Source: Lapidilactobacillus gannanensis
GTDB lineage: Bacteria; Bacillota; Bacilli; Lactobacillales; Lactobacillaceae
Direction of reading: 5' to 3'
NCBI RefSeq assembly: GCF_003946675.1
Contig: NZ_RHOT01000003.1
Coordinates: forward strand, 1-64,000
Length of the DNA: 64,000 bases
The notes under the pieces are model-generated. The model made no database searches. It was not told the DNA's origin and saw only the letters and a list, made by a program, of their open reading frames with translations. This document shows, piece after piece, positions 38,721-47,414 of the stretch. Every line of letters starts with the position of its first letter. Position 1 is the first letter of the stretch. Position numbers and translations under genes: made by a program.

Positions 38721-39734
38721 CTATAAATTTTCCGTTGCCCAAAGTTGCATCTGCTGGGAAAAACGGCGCATTGCATCAATTTGATTCATATCAGGTACAT
38801 TAGCAATTAATACCTCTTTAGCTTGCTTAGCTCGCGCACCATGCTTTTGCAAAACAATAATTGCTTTATCAGCCGTACCATCCTGAAACGCACTTTTAGG
38901 TAGGCTTAAGGACATTTGCAAGAAAGCATGCTTGGTGAGCCAACGTAACAACGTTAAAGCAGCATCACTTTCGAACAAATTAGCTGGCACGACAAAGATT
39001 CCCCAACCAGCGTTAGGCAAAGCATTAATGCTTTGCTCTAGCAACAAATAGTGTGCAAACGAATGACCACTTTTGGCATGCAGTTCGAATTCACTGGCCC
39101 GAGAATCTAGTGGATAATAGCCCACTGGTAAATCAGCAATCACTAAATTCGGTTTTTGTTCAGTCAACCAAGGCGTTAAAGCATCTTGATGAACTAGCAT
39201 TAACTTGTCGTTTAGAAAGTCAGCCCAAGCAGCGGCTAACGCTAATAGTTCATCATTATTATCCAAACCAATTAGGGATAGTTCGGGATAAATCCGTTGT
39301 AATTGTTGACCAACAGTTAGTAATAAACTGCCCGTCCCCACTACTGGATCAGTAATCTTTAATGATGACTGTTGCCGACCAAATACGACTGTTGCTACTA
39401 AGCTAATTAAAACACCGATTGTGCTCGGGGTTGCTTGAAAATTGGCTTGAGGCTTATCAACCTGTTGTCGGCGAAAAATCAATAATTGACCTAATGCCAG
39501 CCGCTGCTCACTAGTTAAATTAGCCCACTTAATCTCCCGATATAATTGATGTAATTTTGCAACTGTTTCCTGATTTGGCGCCTCATTCTCTACATGGACT
39601 GTTTTTTGAACAAGATTCGCCAATGTCTCACTTAAGGCAGTTAGATAATCAGTATTCAACGCTGATTGTAAAAGATTGACAGCTTCATCAGTTTGTTGAT
39701 AAATTTTTTTTATGTCATTTAAATGCGTTGCCAT
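38721..39734 (-). CDS. YtxK-like N6-adenine-type methyltransferase domain protein
   Basis: 337 residues from ATG 39734, seven bases after GGAG. A helical N-terminal domain precedes a SAM-dependent methylase fold with PVVGTGSLLLTVG as motif I. The catalytic motif is DLPVGYYP, where DNA N6-adenine methylases have NPPY/F-like DPPF. This family usually sits between comG and ackA in Bacilli, as here. Its substrate is unproven. Confidence 0.82.
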   Translation of the reverse strand: MATHLNDIKKIYQQTDEAVNLLQSALNTDYLTALSETLANLVQKTVHVENEAPNQETVAKLHQLYREIKWANLTSEQRLALGQLLIFRRQQVDKPQANFQATPSTIGVLISLVATVVFGRQQSSLKITDPVVGTGSLLLTVGQQLQRIYPELSLIGLDNNDELLALAAAWADFLNDKLMLVHQDALTPWLTEQKPNLVIADLPVGYYPLDSRASEFELHAKSGHSFAHYLLLEQSINALPNAGWGIFVVPANLFESDAALTLLRWLTKHAFLQMSLSLPKSAFQDGTADKAIIVLQKHGARAKQAKEVLIANVPDMNQIDAMRRFSQQMQLWATENL

Positions 39735-39828
39735 CCAGTCACTCCAATCAATGATGAACCTAGTAGCCATTTTACCGATAAGTTTAAAGATATGCAAGCA
39801 TCTTTCTAAAAACGTTTCTTAGTAAAAA

Positions 39829-40008
39829 TCACTGTTCATCATTGATTAAGCGCTTTAATTTAACGTTTTGCTGGCGATAATAATAAATCAAATTTTGATA
39901 GTCAAAATTTTGGCGAGCATAATAATCATTTACAAAATAAATGAGTAGTAAACTAAAAGTTAACATGACTAAAGTTAAAATGGTAAGGCTTCCTCGTTGT
40001 TGTTTCAT
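39829..40008 (-). CDS. comGG: ComGG-like competence pseudopilin protein
   Basis: 59 residues: short basic start, one membrane helix (about 8-26) and a polar tail. The ATG overlaps the comGF stop (TGATG) and has GGAGG close by. Assigned by position as the last small comG gene; the sequence itself is poorly conserved in this family. Confidence 0.7.
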   Translation of the reverse strand: MKQQRGSLTILTLVMLTFSLLLIYFVNDYYARQNFDYQNLIYYYRQQNVKLKRLINDEQ

Positions 40009-40493
40009 CACTCCTCCAATGATTGCTTTGGCGGTACTAAGAAATAATGCTGCAGTTTTTCACCATCGGTCATTGTTAAGGTCATTTTTAGAAGTGGTGC
40101 CTGATAAGTAAATTTCACTGTATCCACGCGGTACCACAGCAGCATATAGCCTTGATTATCCCAATTGGTTACAATCACTTCATGCGCTTTTTTTCGCAGT
40201 TGTAATTTATAGCTTTTAGCGGCCTGCTGACGATTGACCAGACAAACCTCACGACCATTTAATTTAATATCAACAATAGCCATTTCTGCTAAAAATTGTT
40301 CTAACTGGATTGTCGCTAATTGCGTTTCAATATGATCAGACTGAGTAATCTTAGTCTGTAGCTTCTTGGCGAGGGTCAAATGACCACAGGCTAGCTGCAG
40401 CGACAAACACAAAATAAATAATGCGAGCGCCGTCTCTAGCAATGTAAATGCAGCTCGTCGTTCTGAGTCAAACTTAGGGAACCCGTTGGCCAT
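40008..40493 (-). CDS. comGF: ComGF competence protein
   Basis: 161 residues from ATG 40493. The prepilin-like N-terminus is RRAAFTLLETALALFIL, with the cleavage region before Phe, followed by a soluble domain with GYMLLWYRV. It overlaps comGE by 20 bases. A longer in-frame extension lacks conservation. Confidence 0.8.
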   Translation of the reverse strand: MANGFPKFDSERRAAFTLLETALALFILCLSLQLACGHLTLAKKLQTKITQSDHIETQLATIQLEQFLAEMAIVDIKLNGREVCLVNRQQAAKSYKLQLRKKAHEVIVTNWDNQGYMLLWYRVDTVKFTYQAPLLKMTLTMTDGEKLQHYFLVPPKQSLEE

Positions 40494-40680
40494 CCGCCAA
40501 TTCCAATTTAAGCTGTTTATTTTCTGCCACCAATTCTTGGAACGTTTGTCGATTTTGTTGCATTTGATATTCATTTGTCAGCACCAATCCGGATAACAAT
40601 AAACTAAGCACCAGCATTATGCTCAAATTAAGGCACGATTCTAATAATAGAAATGCTGATTTTTTACGGTTACTTAACAC
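40474..40680 (-). CDS. comGE: ComGE-like competence protein
   Basis: 68 residues starting with GTG at 40680 inside the end of comGD. SAFLLLESCLNLSIML resembles a prepilin N-terminus with the conserved Glu. Short, as is common for this position; the family is weakly conserved. Confidence 0.7.
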   Translation of the reverse strand: MLSNRKKSAFLLLESCLNLSIMLVLSLLLSGLVLTNEYQMQQNRQTFQELVAENKQLKLELADGQRVP

Positions 40681-41122
40681 GCAATCGCCCCCAATATAAT
40701 TGAGTTGTTAGTACATACACACCATTTTTACCAGAAAATTTTAAAGTCTTCGGTGTTTTGACTTTACCTTTGTAAATTTCTATTTTGGTACTGCCTTGGC
40801 TCGTAAACGTTAAACTAGCTGGATAATAAATTTTCTGATGCCATTTACCCGTTGTATCGGCAACTAAGACTTTCTTTTCGCTGTCATGCACCACAATTGT
40901 GGTCCTTGTTCGGTGAGTCAAACTGTAATTAACAGCATTCTCATACAGTCTAATAAATTGTTGTACCGCCAATCTTTCCTGCAATTTGCTGGCAGGCTGC
41001 CAAGCATGATTAGCACCTAAAACAAATAACCCACTGCTAATAATCAGCAGAACTAGGCTCATTTCTAAAAGTGTAAAGCCTGAGCAGCGCGATGAATTAT
41101 TTACTAGTCGCAATACTACCAT
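40670..41122 (-). CDS. comGD: ComGD pseudopilin
   Basis: 150 residues. The prepilin motif CSGFTLLEMSLVLLIIS (conserved Glu after the cleavage site) is followed by a long N-terminal helix and a beta-rich globular domain. It overlaps comGC by 26 bases. The start codon is uncertain: ATG 41122 lacks a clear ribosome site. Confidence 0.85.
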   Translation of the reverse strand: MVVLRLVNNSSRCSGFTLLEMSLVLLIISSGLFVLGANHAWQPASKLQERLAVQQFIRLYENAVNYSLTHRTRTTIVVHDSEKKVLVADTTGKWHQKIYYPASLTFTSQGSTKIEIYKGKVKTPKTLKFSGKNGVYVLTTQLYWGRLRVK

Positions 41123-41423
41123 CGCTTTTAATGACTAAATTAAGTGATTCAGCTTTTTTGCGTTGATCACCGCTGATGTAGCCTGATTTTTCGAGTGTAT
41201 CCCAACTAGCAGTCCCATTTTCCGATGTTTGGTAAAGTGTTGTTTGCGTCTCCATATTTTTAACAAAGGCCTGGTCAATTTGGGCACTGGCTTTATTTTT
41301 CTGTTGGGCAATATTTGGAATCATAATCAACAATAATAACGCAATAATTAGTAGCACCAAACTCATTTCAATTAAAGTAAATGCTGCTCGTGGTTGGTGT
41401 CGGTTAAATAATTTACTCTTCAT
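41097..41423 (-). CDS. comGC: ComGC major pseudopilin
   Basis: 108 residues from ATG 41423, behind AAAGGA. The class III prepilin signal AAFTLIEMSLVLLIIALLLL has the Phe+1/Glu+5 pattern. This is the main subunit of the competence pilus that pulls DNA through the wall, after cleavage by a prepilin peptidase (ComC, not in this window). A much longer in-frame extension upstream overlaps comGB and is not coding. Confidence 0.92.
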   Translation of the reverse strand: MKSKLFNRHQPRAAFTLIEMSLVLLIIALLLLIMIPNIAQQKNKASAQIDQAFVKNMETQTTLYQTSENGTASWDTLEKSGYISGDQRKKAESLNLVIKSDGSIATSK

Positions 41424-41425
41424 AG

Positions 41426-42460
41426 TTAAAATCCTTTCATAATCTGATAAATTGGCAAAAGAATTTGTAAATAAGTACCGCCTAAAAATAATGCAATCAG
41501 CACAAATAAACAGGGTTGGATTTGATCTAAAAGCCGTTCTAAACCTTGAACTAGTTTTTGATAATTTTGCTGTGCAATTGTCTGTAATTCGACTGTCTGA
41601 ATCGCAGCAGTTGCATGAGCACCTAGCAGTAAGTTTAATTCCGATGGTAATAACGATTCGGCTTGTAAAATGCACTTCAATGACTGTCCAGTCAGTAATT
41701 TTTCTTGAGTTTGTCGCGCTAAAATTGCCTGTAATGACTTCGGCTGTAAATCGCTTAGCAACGCGAGAATTTCTGCCAGTGAACGACCACTCTTTCGTAA
41801 ATGACTTAAGTCGGTACAAATCACGTAGCTCAAATAATAACGGTACAAATGGCCAACAAGTGGCCAGTGTAGTTGCTGTCGTAATCGGGCCAGTTTGGAT
41901 AAGCGCGCATAATAAACCGTGCCCACAAAAACAAACCCCAGCAAAATTAAACCAGCAATTCGCAACATTTTAATTGCCAGCGGCGTGGACATCGGGCCAT
42001 CATTCAAAACAGCTAATTGCGGTTGCAAAAAGAGCCGGACAAAGCCTGTTAAACCTAGCAATAGCGTAAATAAAATAATTGGATAAATCAAAAGACTATG
42101 CAATTGACGCCGCTGTTTCTGTTGTTCCGCCAATAAATTCGCATTATCTAAGCAACAACGACTTAACGCATCCTGACCTTCAGCAATTTGCAATTGCGCT
42201 AGTAAATTTTGCGACTTGATCAAGGGACTTAACGCCGTTGCCAAACTAGCACCAGCTTGTAACTGCTGCTCAACAATTTGAATCTGTTCAGCCTTAAGCA
42301 CCTGTAAATCACTAGTAATTAGAAGTAACTCATTCTGGGTAAAACCACCAGCTAATAATTGACCACTGAGGGTTAAGAAATCGACCAGTTCTGCCGGTTT
42401 AAGGAATAATTGCTTAGCCGTATTGGAATTTCTGAAAAGTTTCTGCGCTGATAAGACCAT
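41426..42460 (-). CDS. comGB: ComGB type II secretion/pilus platform protein
   Basis: 344 residues, polytopic GspF-type membrane protein. Two repeated helical domains (about 25-125 and 225-315) each precede membrane helices (near 130-155, 175-195 and 325-344). It anchors the ATPase ComGA and the pseudopilus. The ATG 42460 overlaps comGA by 47 bases; an upstream in-frame extension is not conserved. Confidence 0.88.
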   Translation of the reverse strand: MVLSAQKLFRNSNTAKQLFLKPAELVDFLTLSGQLLAGGFTQNELLLITSDLQVLKAEQIQIVEQQLQAGASLATALSPLIKSQNLLAQLQIAEGQDALSRCCLDNANLLAEQQKQRRQLHSLLIYPIILFTLLLGLTGFVRLFLQPQLAVLNDGPMSTPLAIKMLRIAGLILLGFVFVGTVYYARLSKLARLRQQLHWPLVGHLYRYYLSYVICTDLSHLRKSGRSLAEILALLSDLQPKSLQAILARQTQEKLLTGQSLKCILQAESLLPSELNLLLGAHATAAIQTVELQTIAQQNYQKLVQGLERLLDQIQPCLFVLIALFLGGTYLQILLPIYQIMKGF

Positions 42461-43421
42461 CTTTTCGTGCCGCCTGCAGATCTGCCTGCCAATTTTGTAA
42501 GGTCTGTTGTGGTTGGATAATAGTCGCCAGCAGCGGGTCACCACATAACAGATCTAAATTAAGTGCCAACTCGCCCTGACGGTCCTGATCATCAGACTGC
42601 TGCTGAAAATTAAGCGGAATTAAGCGTTGATAGCAACAGGCTGTTAAACAAGTTTTAAGCGTTGTTACACTCAATTGCAATTCTTGCAAACGCTGAATAA
42701 CGCCACCACTAGTACGCGCATGAACGGTTGCTAAAACCAAATGTCCACTTAAAGCAGCCTGAGCAGCCATTTGTGCCGAAAGCTCATCACGAATCTCACC
42801 AATAATTAAAACATCTGGACGTAATCGTAAACTGATTTGCAGTAAGGCTTGATAAGACATTAGCGCTTGAGAATTAACTTGTAGCTGAATAAATTCCGGG
42901 GCCACCATCTCCGGTGGATCCTCGATAGTTAGAATCGTTTGGCTGGCAGCTAATTTTTGCGCCAAATAATACATCAAGGTTGTTTTCCCTGAACCAGTAG
43001 GGCCAGAGAAAAGAATTAGGCCGCGCCGATTCAATAATTTAGTTAATGAAGTATAGCGGGCAGCATTAATAAACCGGTAAGTTTTCGGAATTTCGGTCAA
43101 TAGGCGAATGACTAAAGTCTCCTGATGATGAAAGTCACCTACACTGGTCAAACGTAAATCAAGTTCTAATTGGGTTGTTTGATAATGCCAGGCACCAATT
43201 TGCGGTCGCCACTGTTCACTTAAGTCCATTTGCGCTTGATATTTGAAGTAATTGATTATGGCACGACCATGAGTCAAATCAAGGTCAGCAATAAAGTAAC
43301 GTTCACTGCCCCGACGCCCAAAAACTAACCAACCACTTGCTTGCCCTTGAAAAAAGATATCTTGATCACCGCGGCGGACAGCTTGTTGTAACAACTGGAT
43401 AACCTCATCTGCAATCGTCAC
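42414..43421 (-). CDS. comGA: ComGA competence pilus assembly ATPase
   Basis: 335 residues, a GspE/PilB-type ATPase. Walker A is FSGPTGSGKTT, the Asp box and Walker B lie in PDVLIIGEIRD, and the His box in LATVHART. It starts with GTG at 43421, seven bases after AAGGAGG. First gene of the seven-gene comG operon. The leader contains TGCGTAATTA (43450-43441), which could be part of a competence-sigma promoter, but I cannot confirm that. Confidence 0.94.
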   Translation of the reverse strand: MTIADEVIQLLQQAVRRGDQDIFFQGQASGWLVFGRRGSERYFIADLDLTHGRAIINYFKYQAQMDLSEQWRPQIGAWHYQTTQLELDLRLTSVGDFHHQETLVIRLLTEIPKTYRFINAARYTSLTKLLNRRGLILFSGPTGSGKTTLMYYLAQKLAASQTILTIEDPPEMVAPEFIQLQVNSQALMSYQALLQISLRLRPDVLIIGEIRDELSAQMAAQAALSGHLVLATVHARTSGGVIQRLQELQLSVTTLKTCLTACCYQRLIPLNFQQQSDDQDRQGELALNLDLLCGDPLLATIIQPQQTLQNWQADLQAARKDGLISAETFQKFQYG

Positions 43422-43496
43422 TTTCTCACCTCCTTAAGTTTAATTACGCAGAAAGCGGTTCAAAATTTTTATTTCCAAGCGTCATTAAAATTGACG

Positions 43497-43590
43497 ACAA
43501 AAAAAGCACGCAATTCTGACGAATTACGTGCTTTTACGCTAGTGACCACCGGCTAACTGTCTTGGGTCACACGCTAAATCATGTTAATAT
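43497..43590 (-). repeat. Dispersed intergenic hairpin element, partial copy B
   Basis: Read on the minus strand: GTTAGCCGGTGGTCACTAGC, GTAAAA, then hairpin AAGCACG..AATTC/GAATT..CGTGCTT and a T-run. It matches the 5' half and centre of copies near 16023 and 46429 but lacks the GAGAACACGTTTC end. It lies between comGA and the yebC 3' end and can act as terminator. Confidence 0.55.
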
Positions 43591-44328
43591 TTAGTCCTCG
43601 TCATCTGGTAAATCACCAGCATGATAGACATTCTGAACGTCATCGTTATCTTCAAGTAAATCAATCATCCGTTCAAATTGTTCGACTTTATCAGCAGGAA
43701 CGGGGGTCGTATTCTGTGGTACCATCGTCAATTCAGCCTCAGCAAATTTATAACCCTTGGCCTCAAGAGAATCTCGAACCGTTGCAAAATCAGTGGGATC
43801 AGTGTAGATTTCGTAAGCATCATCAGATGTTTGTAAATCGTCTGCGCCAGCATCCATCACGTCTTCCAACATCTGATCTTCATCAGCATCAGTTGTCGTC
43901 CGGTCAATTACAAAATAACCACGACGATCGAACATATAACTAACTGAACCAGTCGCCCCAAGACTACCACCATTACGGGTGAATGCAACTCGCACATCAG
44001 AAGCAGTCCGATTCTTGTTGTCAGTTAAACCTTCAACTAAGACAGCTACCCCACCTGGTGCATAACCTTCATAAGTAACCTCATCGTAACTTTCGCCTTC
44101 GCCACCTTGAGCCTTTTTAATTGCTCGCTCAATATTGTCTTTCGGCATATTGGCAGCCCGCGCTTTGTCCATCACCAAGCGTAATGAAGGGTTGTTCGCG
44201 GGATCAGGATCACCACCCTTTGCGGCCATGTAAAGTTCCCGAGATAATTTCTGGAAAATCTTTCCACGTTTTGAATCTTGTGCATTCTTACGACCTTGGA
44301 TATTGTGCCATTTGGAATGTCCTGACAT
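43591..44328 (-). CDS. YebC/PmpR-family protein
   Basis: 245 residues starting [20 protein letters not shown], the family signature, with [14 protein letters not shown] and the acidic central domain ([14 protein letters not shown]). Older work calls these transcriptional regulators; recent work on related proteins points to relief of ribosome stalling at proline stretches. The ATG follows AAGGAG. Single gene. Confidence 0.95.
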   Translation of the reverse strand: MSGHSKWHNIQGRKNAQDSKRGKIFQKLSRELYMAAKGGDPDPANNPSLRLVMDKARAANMPKDNIERAIKKAQGGEGESYDEVTYEGYAPGGVAVLVEGLTDNKNRTASDVRVAFTRNGGSLGATGSVSYMFDRRGYFVIDRTTTDADEDQMLEDVMDAGADDLQTSDDAYEIYTDPTDFATVRDSLEAKGYKFAEAELTMVPQNTTPVPADKVEQFERMIDLLEDNDDVQNVYHAGDLPDDED

Positions 44329-44472
44329 TCGCTTCTCCTTCTTTCATTAACAAACTTGGTAAAATAAGATAAAAACCTCATCTATCATACCAAAAACTGA
44401 GGCTTGACGCAATAATTTCTAGCGCCCGATTGGAGAAATCATTGTCGCCCCAGCAAAGCGGCTAAACCGCCT

Positions 44473-44964
44473 CTATTGACGGTGATGGTGCAGCCCAACA
44501 ATCAGTAACGCCACCAGCAAGCCAGCAATTGCGCCACAACTATCTAGCATCACGTCTTGAATCATTGGTGAACGACCAGAAGTTAATAACTGATGAAATT
44601 CATCTAAAGCTGCATAACCTGTGGCAGCCAACCAAGTAAGCGGCACGCGAAAACCCCAAAACGGAATCACCGAAAGTAACCCTAAATAACCAAAACCAGC
44701 AAGTAGAAAATAACTGCCAAAATGGGCTAATTTACGAATCAAAAATTCAGTCATTCCTGCATAACCCTGAGTTGCAACACTCATGGTCCGGCCAGCATAA
44801 TCAAATTTTATGTGATCTAACACTTGATGCCACCAAGCCCAATTAAAGTGTTTCAATTCTGGAACAATAGTTTGTTGTTGATAGGTCATGGCTGAGCTAA
44901 TAAATAAAATCACCATCATACCTAAAGCTAACCCTAGAAAAATCTTTTCTCGACGTGTTGGCAC
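44473..44964 (-). CDS. VanZ-family membrane protein
   Basis: 163 residues from GTG 44964, nine bases after AAGGGAG. Helix 1 at about 8-27, then KLAHFGSYFLLAGFGYL, YAALDEFHQLLTSGRSPMIQDVMLDSCGA and a C-terminal helix, all typical of VanZ. It is unlike the 29285 protein in detail, so these are not recent duplicates. Function unknown. Confidence 0.88.
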   Translation of the reverse strand: MPTRREKIFLGLALGMMVILFISSAMTYQQQTIVPELKHFNWAWWHQVLDHIKFDYAGRTMSVATQGYAGMTEFLIRKLAHFGSYFLLAGFGYLGLLSVIPFWGFRVPLTWLAATGYAALDEFHQLLTSGRSPMIQDVMLDSCGAIAGLLVALLIVGLHHHRQ

Positions 44965-45021
44965 TGAACTGAACTCCCTTAGCGCTATCACGGCGACAGC
45001 ACCTAAATTTTATGCTAAAAT

Positions 45022-45059
45022 ATTGGCGTGTCTAACGTAATTACGACCATTTACGCCAA
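45022..45059. repeat. Inverted repeat upstream of the VanZ gene
   Basis: TTGGCGT/ACGCCAA arms surround a second palindrome CGTAATTACG. It lies about 60 bases before the VanZ start, where it could be an operator. Confidence 0.4.
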
Positions 45060-45134
45060 CTTCATCAAATAGCAATTTATTTTATTAATTTATTTTATTA
45101 TAGTATAACCAATTTTTAGATTAAAAAAAAAGCC

Positions 45135-45179
45135 CTAAACCTAAATTTCAAGGCACATCTACTTGAAGCTAAGATTTAG
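45135..45179 (+). promoter_or_regulatory. Imperfect leader hairpin before the DUF4097 gene
   Basis: CTAAACCTAAATTTCAAG pairs with CTTGAAGCTAAGATTTAG at 14 of 18 positions. It ends about 20 bases before the ATG and could mask the ribosome site (GGAAGAGG). Confidence 0.4.
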
Positions 45180-45200
45180 TAGTTTGGAAGAGGTTTTAAT

Positions 45201-46427
45201 ATGTTTCCAGAAATTGAACAAACTTTAAAAAAACATTTTTCAAAATTCAATGCAACCCCGGAAACCACCGAATTATATAACGATTTATTAGCCGATCTTA
45301 ACGAAGCAACGGAGGATCGCGTCAATCAAGGCGAAACACCGGAAAATGCCGTTGCAGCTTCACTTGCTACTTTAACCGATCTTGATCAAATTCTGACGAC
45401 TATTGCTAGCCAACCGCAAACGACCCATTTTGATAATAGTCAACTTAATCGTTTGTATGACCGTTTTTTTGCCACTAAATTAGTTCACACCCTCAGCTAC
45501 TCGATCGAGCAACTGAATCAAATTTTTATTGATTATCGCTATGCGAAAATCACGTTGGCACCGACAACTGGTGACAAGTTAATCGTTAATGAATACATGA
45601 ATGCTGATCGTACCAATGGTTATGCCACCGGTAAAATCATTGGTGATAAATTAAAAGTTGAACAACCGCGAAGAATTCCCTTGGCGATTCTTCGCGAACG
45701 CATTGAAGTGCTGATTCCTAACCAATTCACTGGATTTGTTTATTTACAAAATAAAAACGGTAATTTGCAAATTGATGATTTGAGCGGCGCTTATATTTTG
45801 GAAACAAGTTTGACCAATGGGACAATTACCAGCCATAACTTACAACTCAACCAGATTCACTTACAAACAACTTCAGGCTCAATCCAGGGTGTTTTCTTGC
45901 AAGCAGAACAAATTCAACTGCTTAGTAATTCTGGTGATCTTAAATTAACCGAAAGTACTGGTCTTCACCCCAATAGTATGATCAGCGGCAAAGTAAAAAG
46001 TGGTCAGATTCATTTTGCTCATTTAACCGCTGATGAAATCAATGTTGAGTGTCTTAGTGGCAATGTCGATAGTCACACCTTGACTGCCAAACAGTTAAAT
46101 CTCACCGATCATTCTGGTAATGTCCAGGGTCAAGGCCTAGTCGGTAGTGGCCATTTCACCAGCCGCAGTGGCAATTTAAGTCTTTCTTTCAGTCAGATCA
46201 ATGCTGACCTAACCGTGATCACTACCAGTGGTTCAGTCGTCATCAAAATGCCAACTGATAGCAGCTATCATTTTCAAACCAATAGTAATTCTGGTCGCGT
46301 TAGTTTACCATATGGGGCTACTTATTTAACCCCGCGTCAACAGCGCCATCAAAATGGTCTAGTCGGTGAAAATCCTAAAATAACCGTCAATGCGAAAACT
46401 ACTAGTGGCTCAATCAAAATCTTCTAA
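45201..46427 (+). CDS. DUF4097-family beta-helix protein with N-terminal HAAS-like domain
   Basis: 408 residues. The N-terminal 75 residues are helical and resemble the HAAS domain found with PadR-linked membrane genes. From about 105 onward come repeats of the type TSGSIQG, NSGDLKL, SGNVDSH, SGNLSL and TSGSVVIKM, which mark the DUF4097 right-handed beta-helix. No signal peptide or membrane helix is seen. Usual roles are envelope-stress or antimicrobial-response associated, but no partner gene is adjacent here. Confidence 0.85.
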   Translation: MFPEIEQTLKKHFSKFNATPETTELYNDLLADLNEATEDRVNQGETPENAVAASLATLTDLDQILTTIASQPQTTHFDNSQLNRLYDRFFATKLVHTLSYSIEQLNQIFIDYRYAKITLAPTTGDKLIVNEYMNADRTNGYATGKIIGDKLKVEQPRRIPLAILRERIEVLIPNQFTGFVYLQNKNGNLQIDDLSGAYILETSLTNGTITSHNLQLNQIHLQTTSGSIQGVFLQAEQIQLLSNSGDLKLTESTGLHPNSMISGKVKSGQIHFAHLTADEINVECLSGNVDSHTLTAKQLNLTDHSGNVQGQGLVGSGHFTSRSGNLSLSFSQINADLTVITTSGSVVIKMPTDSSYHFQTNSNSGRVSLPYGATYLTPRQQRHQNGLVGENPKITVNAKTTSGSIKIF

Positions 46428-46428
46428 A

Positions 46429-46540
46429 GTCAGCCGCTGAGCATTAACGTAAAATACCGAGCAATTCACGAATTGCTCGGTATTTTTGCGTTAAGCAGAA
46501 CTAGTTGCTCTTTGAGAAAAGGTAACAGCTGCTAACATTC
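46429..46540 (+). repeat. Dispersed intergenic hairpin element, copy C
   Basis: GTCAGCCGCTGAGC, then TTAACGTAAAA, hairpin TACCGAGCAATTC/GAATTGCTCGGTA, TTTTTGCGTTAA, AGCAGAAC and CTTTGAGAA. It lies between convergent genes, where it would serve as a two-way terminator. The hairpin base differs from those of copies A, B and D but is perfectly paired. Confidence 0.7.
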
Positions 46541-46604
46541 TTTTTATTTTTTGTGGCAAGACTTATGTCGCAACCGCAAGTGGGTGATTAAGTAGCTGCA
46601 ACAA

Positions 46605-47414
46605 CTAACTTAACAACATCGCATCATCCGTTAGCTCTTGTCCACTACGTTGCTTAAATAAAGCTAGCAAATCAGGCACCGTCAATTTTTCCTTCTCAGC
46701 ACCACGGATATCAACTGCAATTTTACCATGGTCCAACATAATCAAGCGATTACCAAATTGTAACGCCGCAGCCATATTATGAGTGATCATTAAAGTGGTT
46801 AAATGTTGTTCCGCCACTAATTTAGCCGTCAAATTCATGACAATCTGGCTAGTCTCAGGATCTAATGCTGCCGTATGTTCGTCTAATAATAAAATCGCCG
46901 GATTCTGCAAAGTGGCCATCAATAACGTGATTGCTTGGCGTTGACCACCAGATAATAAGCCGATTTCAGCACCGAGCCGATCTTCCAATCCTAAGTTTAA
47001 TAAGGCTAGCTTTTCTTGTAAGAAGGCACGTTGGCGGCGTTTCACACCTGGTGTCAGGATTTTACGACGTTGCCCCCGAAGCATTGCTAAAGACAGATTT
47101 TCTTCAACTGTTAATAACGGTGCAGTGCCCATTTGTGGATCTTGGAAAACACGCCCAATCAACCGTGCTCTTTGGGCCACTGATTCATAAGTAACATCCT
47201 CTTGATTGATCAGAATTTGGCCCTCATCGACCGGCAAATTACCAGCAATGCTATTCATCAAGGTTGACTTTCCAGCACCATTACCGCCAATGACGGCCAC
47301 AAATTCTCCCGAGTCTAATGTTAAATCTAGCCCTCGTAAAATATGCCGTTCGTTAGACGTACCACGATTGAAATATTGATGCAATCTTTTGATTTCCAAA
47401 GCTTGATTAGTCAT
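46605..47414 (-). CDS. ABC transporter ATP-binding protein (TrpXYZ-like amino-acid uptake system)
   Basis: 269 residues. Walker A GGNGAGKST (near 43), Q-loop, signature LLSGGQRQ, Walker B ILLLDEHTAALD and H-loop MITHN. The LDEHTAALD segment and ERHILRGLDL are typical of the ATPases paired with ABC-type X4 binding proteins. The ATG 47414 overlaps the permease gene by eight bases and follows AAGGAGG. Confidence 0.9.
   Translation of the reverse strand: MTNQALEIKRLHQYFNRGTSNERHILRGLDLTLDSGEFVAVIGGNGAGKSTLMNSIAGNLPVDEGQILINQEDVTYESVAQRARLIGRVFQDPQMGTAPLLTVEENLSLAMLRGQRRKILTPGVKRRQRAFLQEKLALLNLGLEDRLGAEIGLLSGGQRQAITLLMATLQNPAILLLDEHTAALDPETSQIVMNLTAKLVAEQHLTTLMITHNMAAALQFGNRLIMLDHGKIAVDIRGAEKEKLTVPDLLALFKQRSGQELTDDAMLLS

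Noticed and set aside
41424-41819. N-terminal extension giving a 240-residue ComGC
   Set aside because: It overlaps comGB entirely; a good ribosome site and the prepilin start are at 41423.
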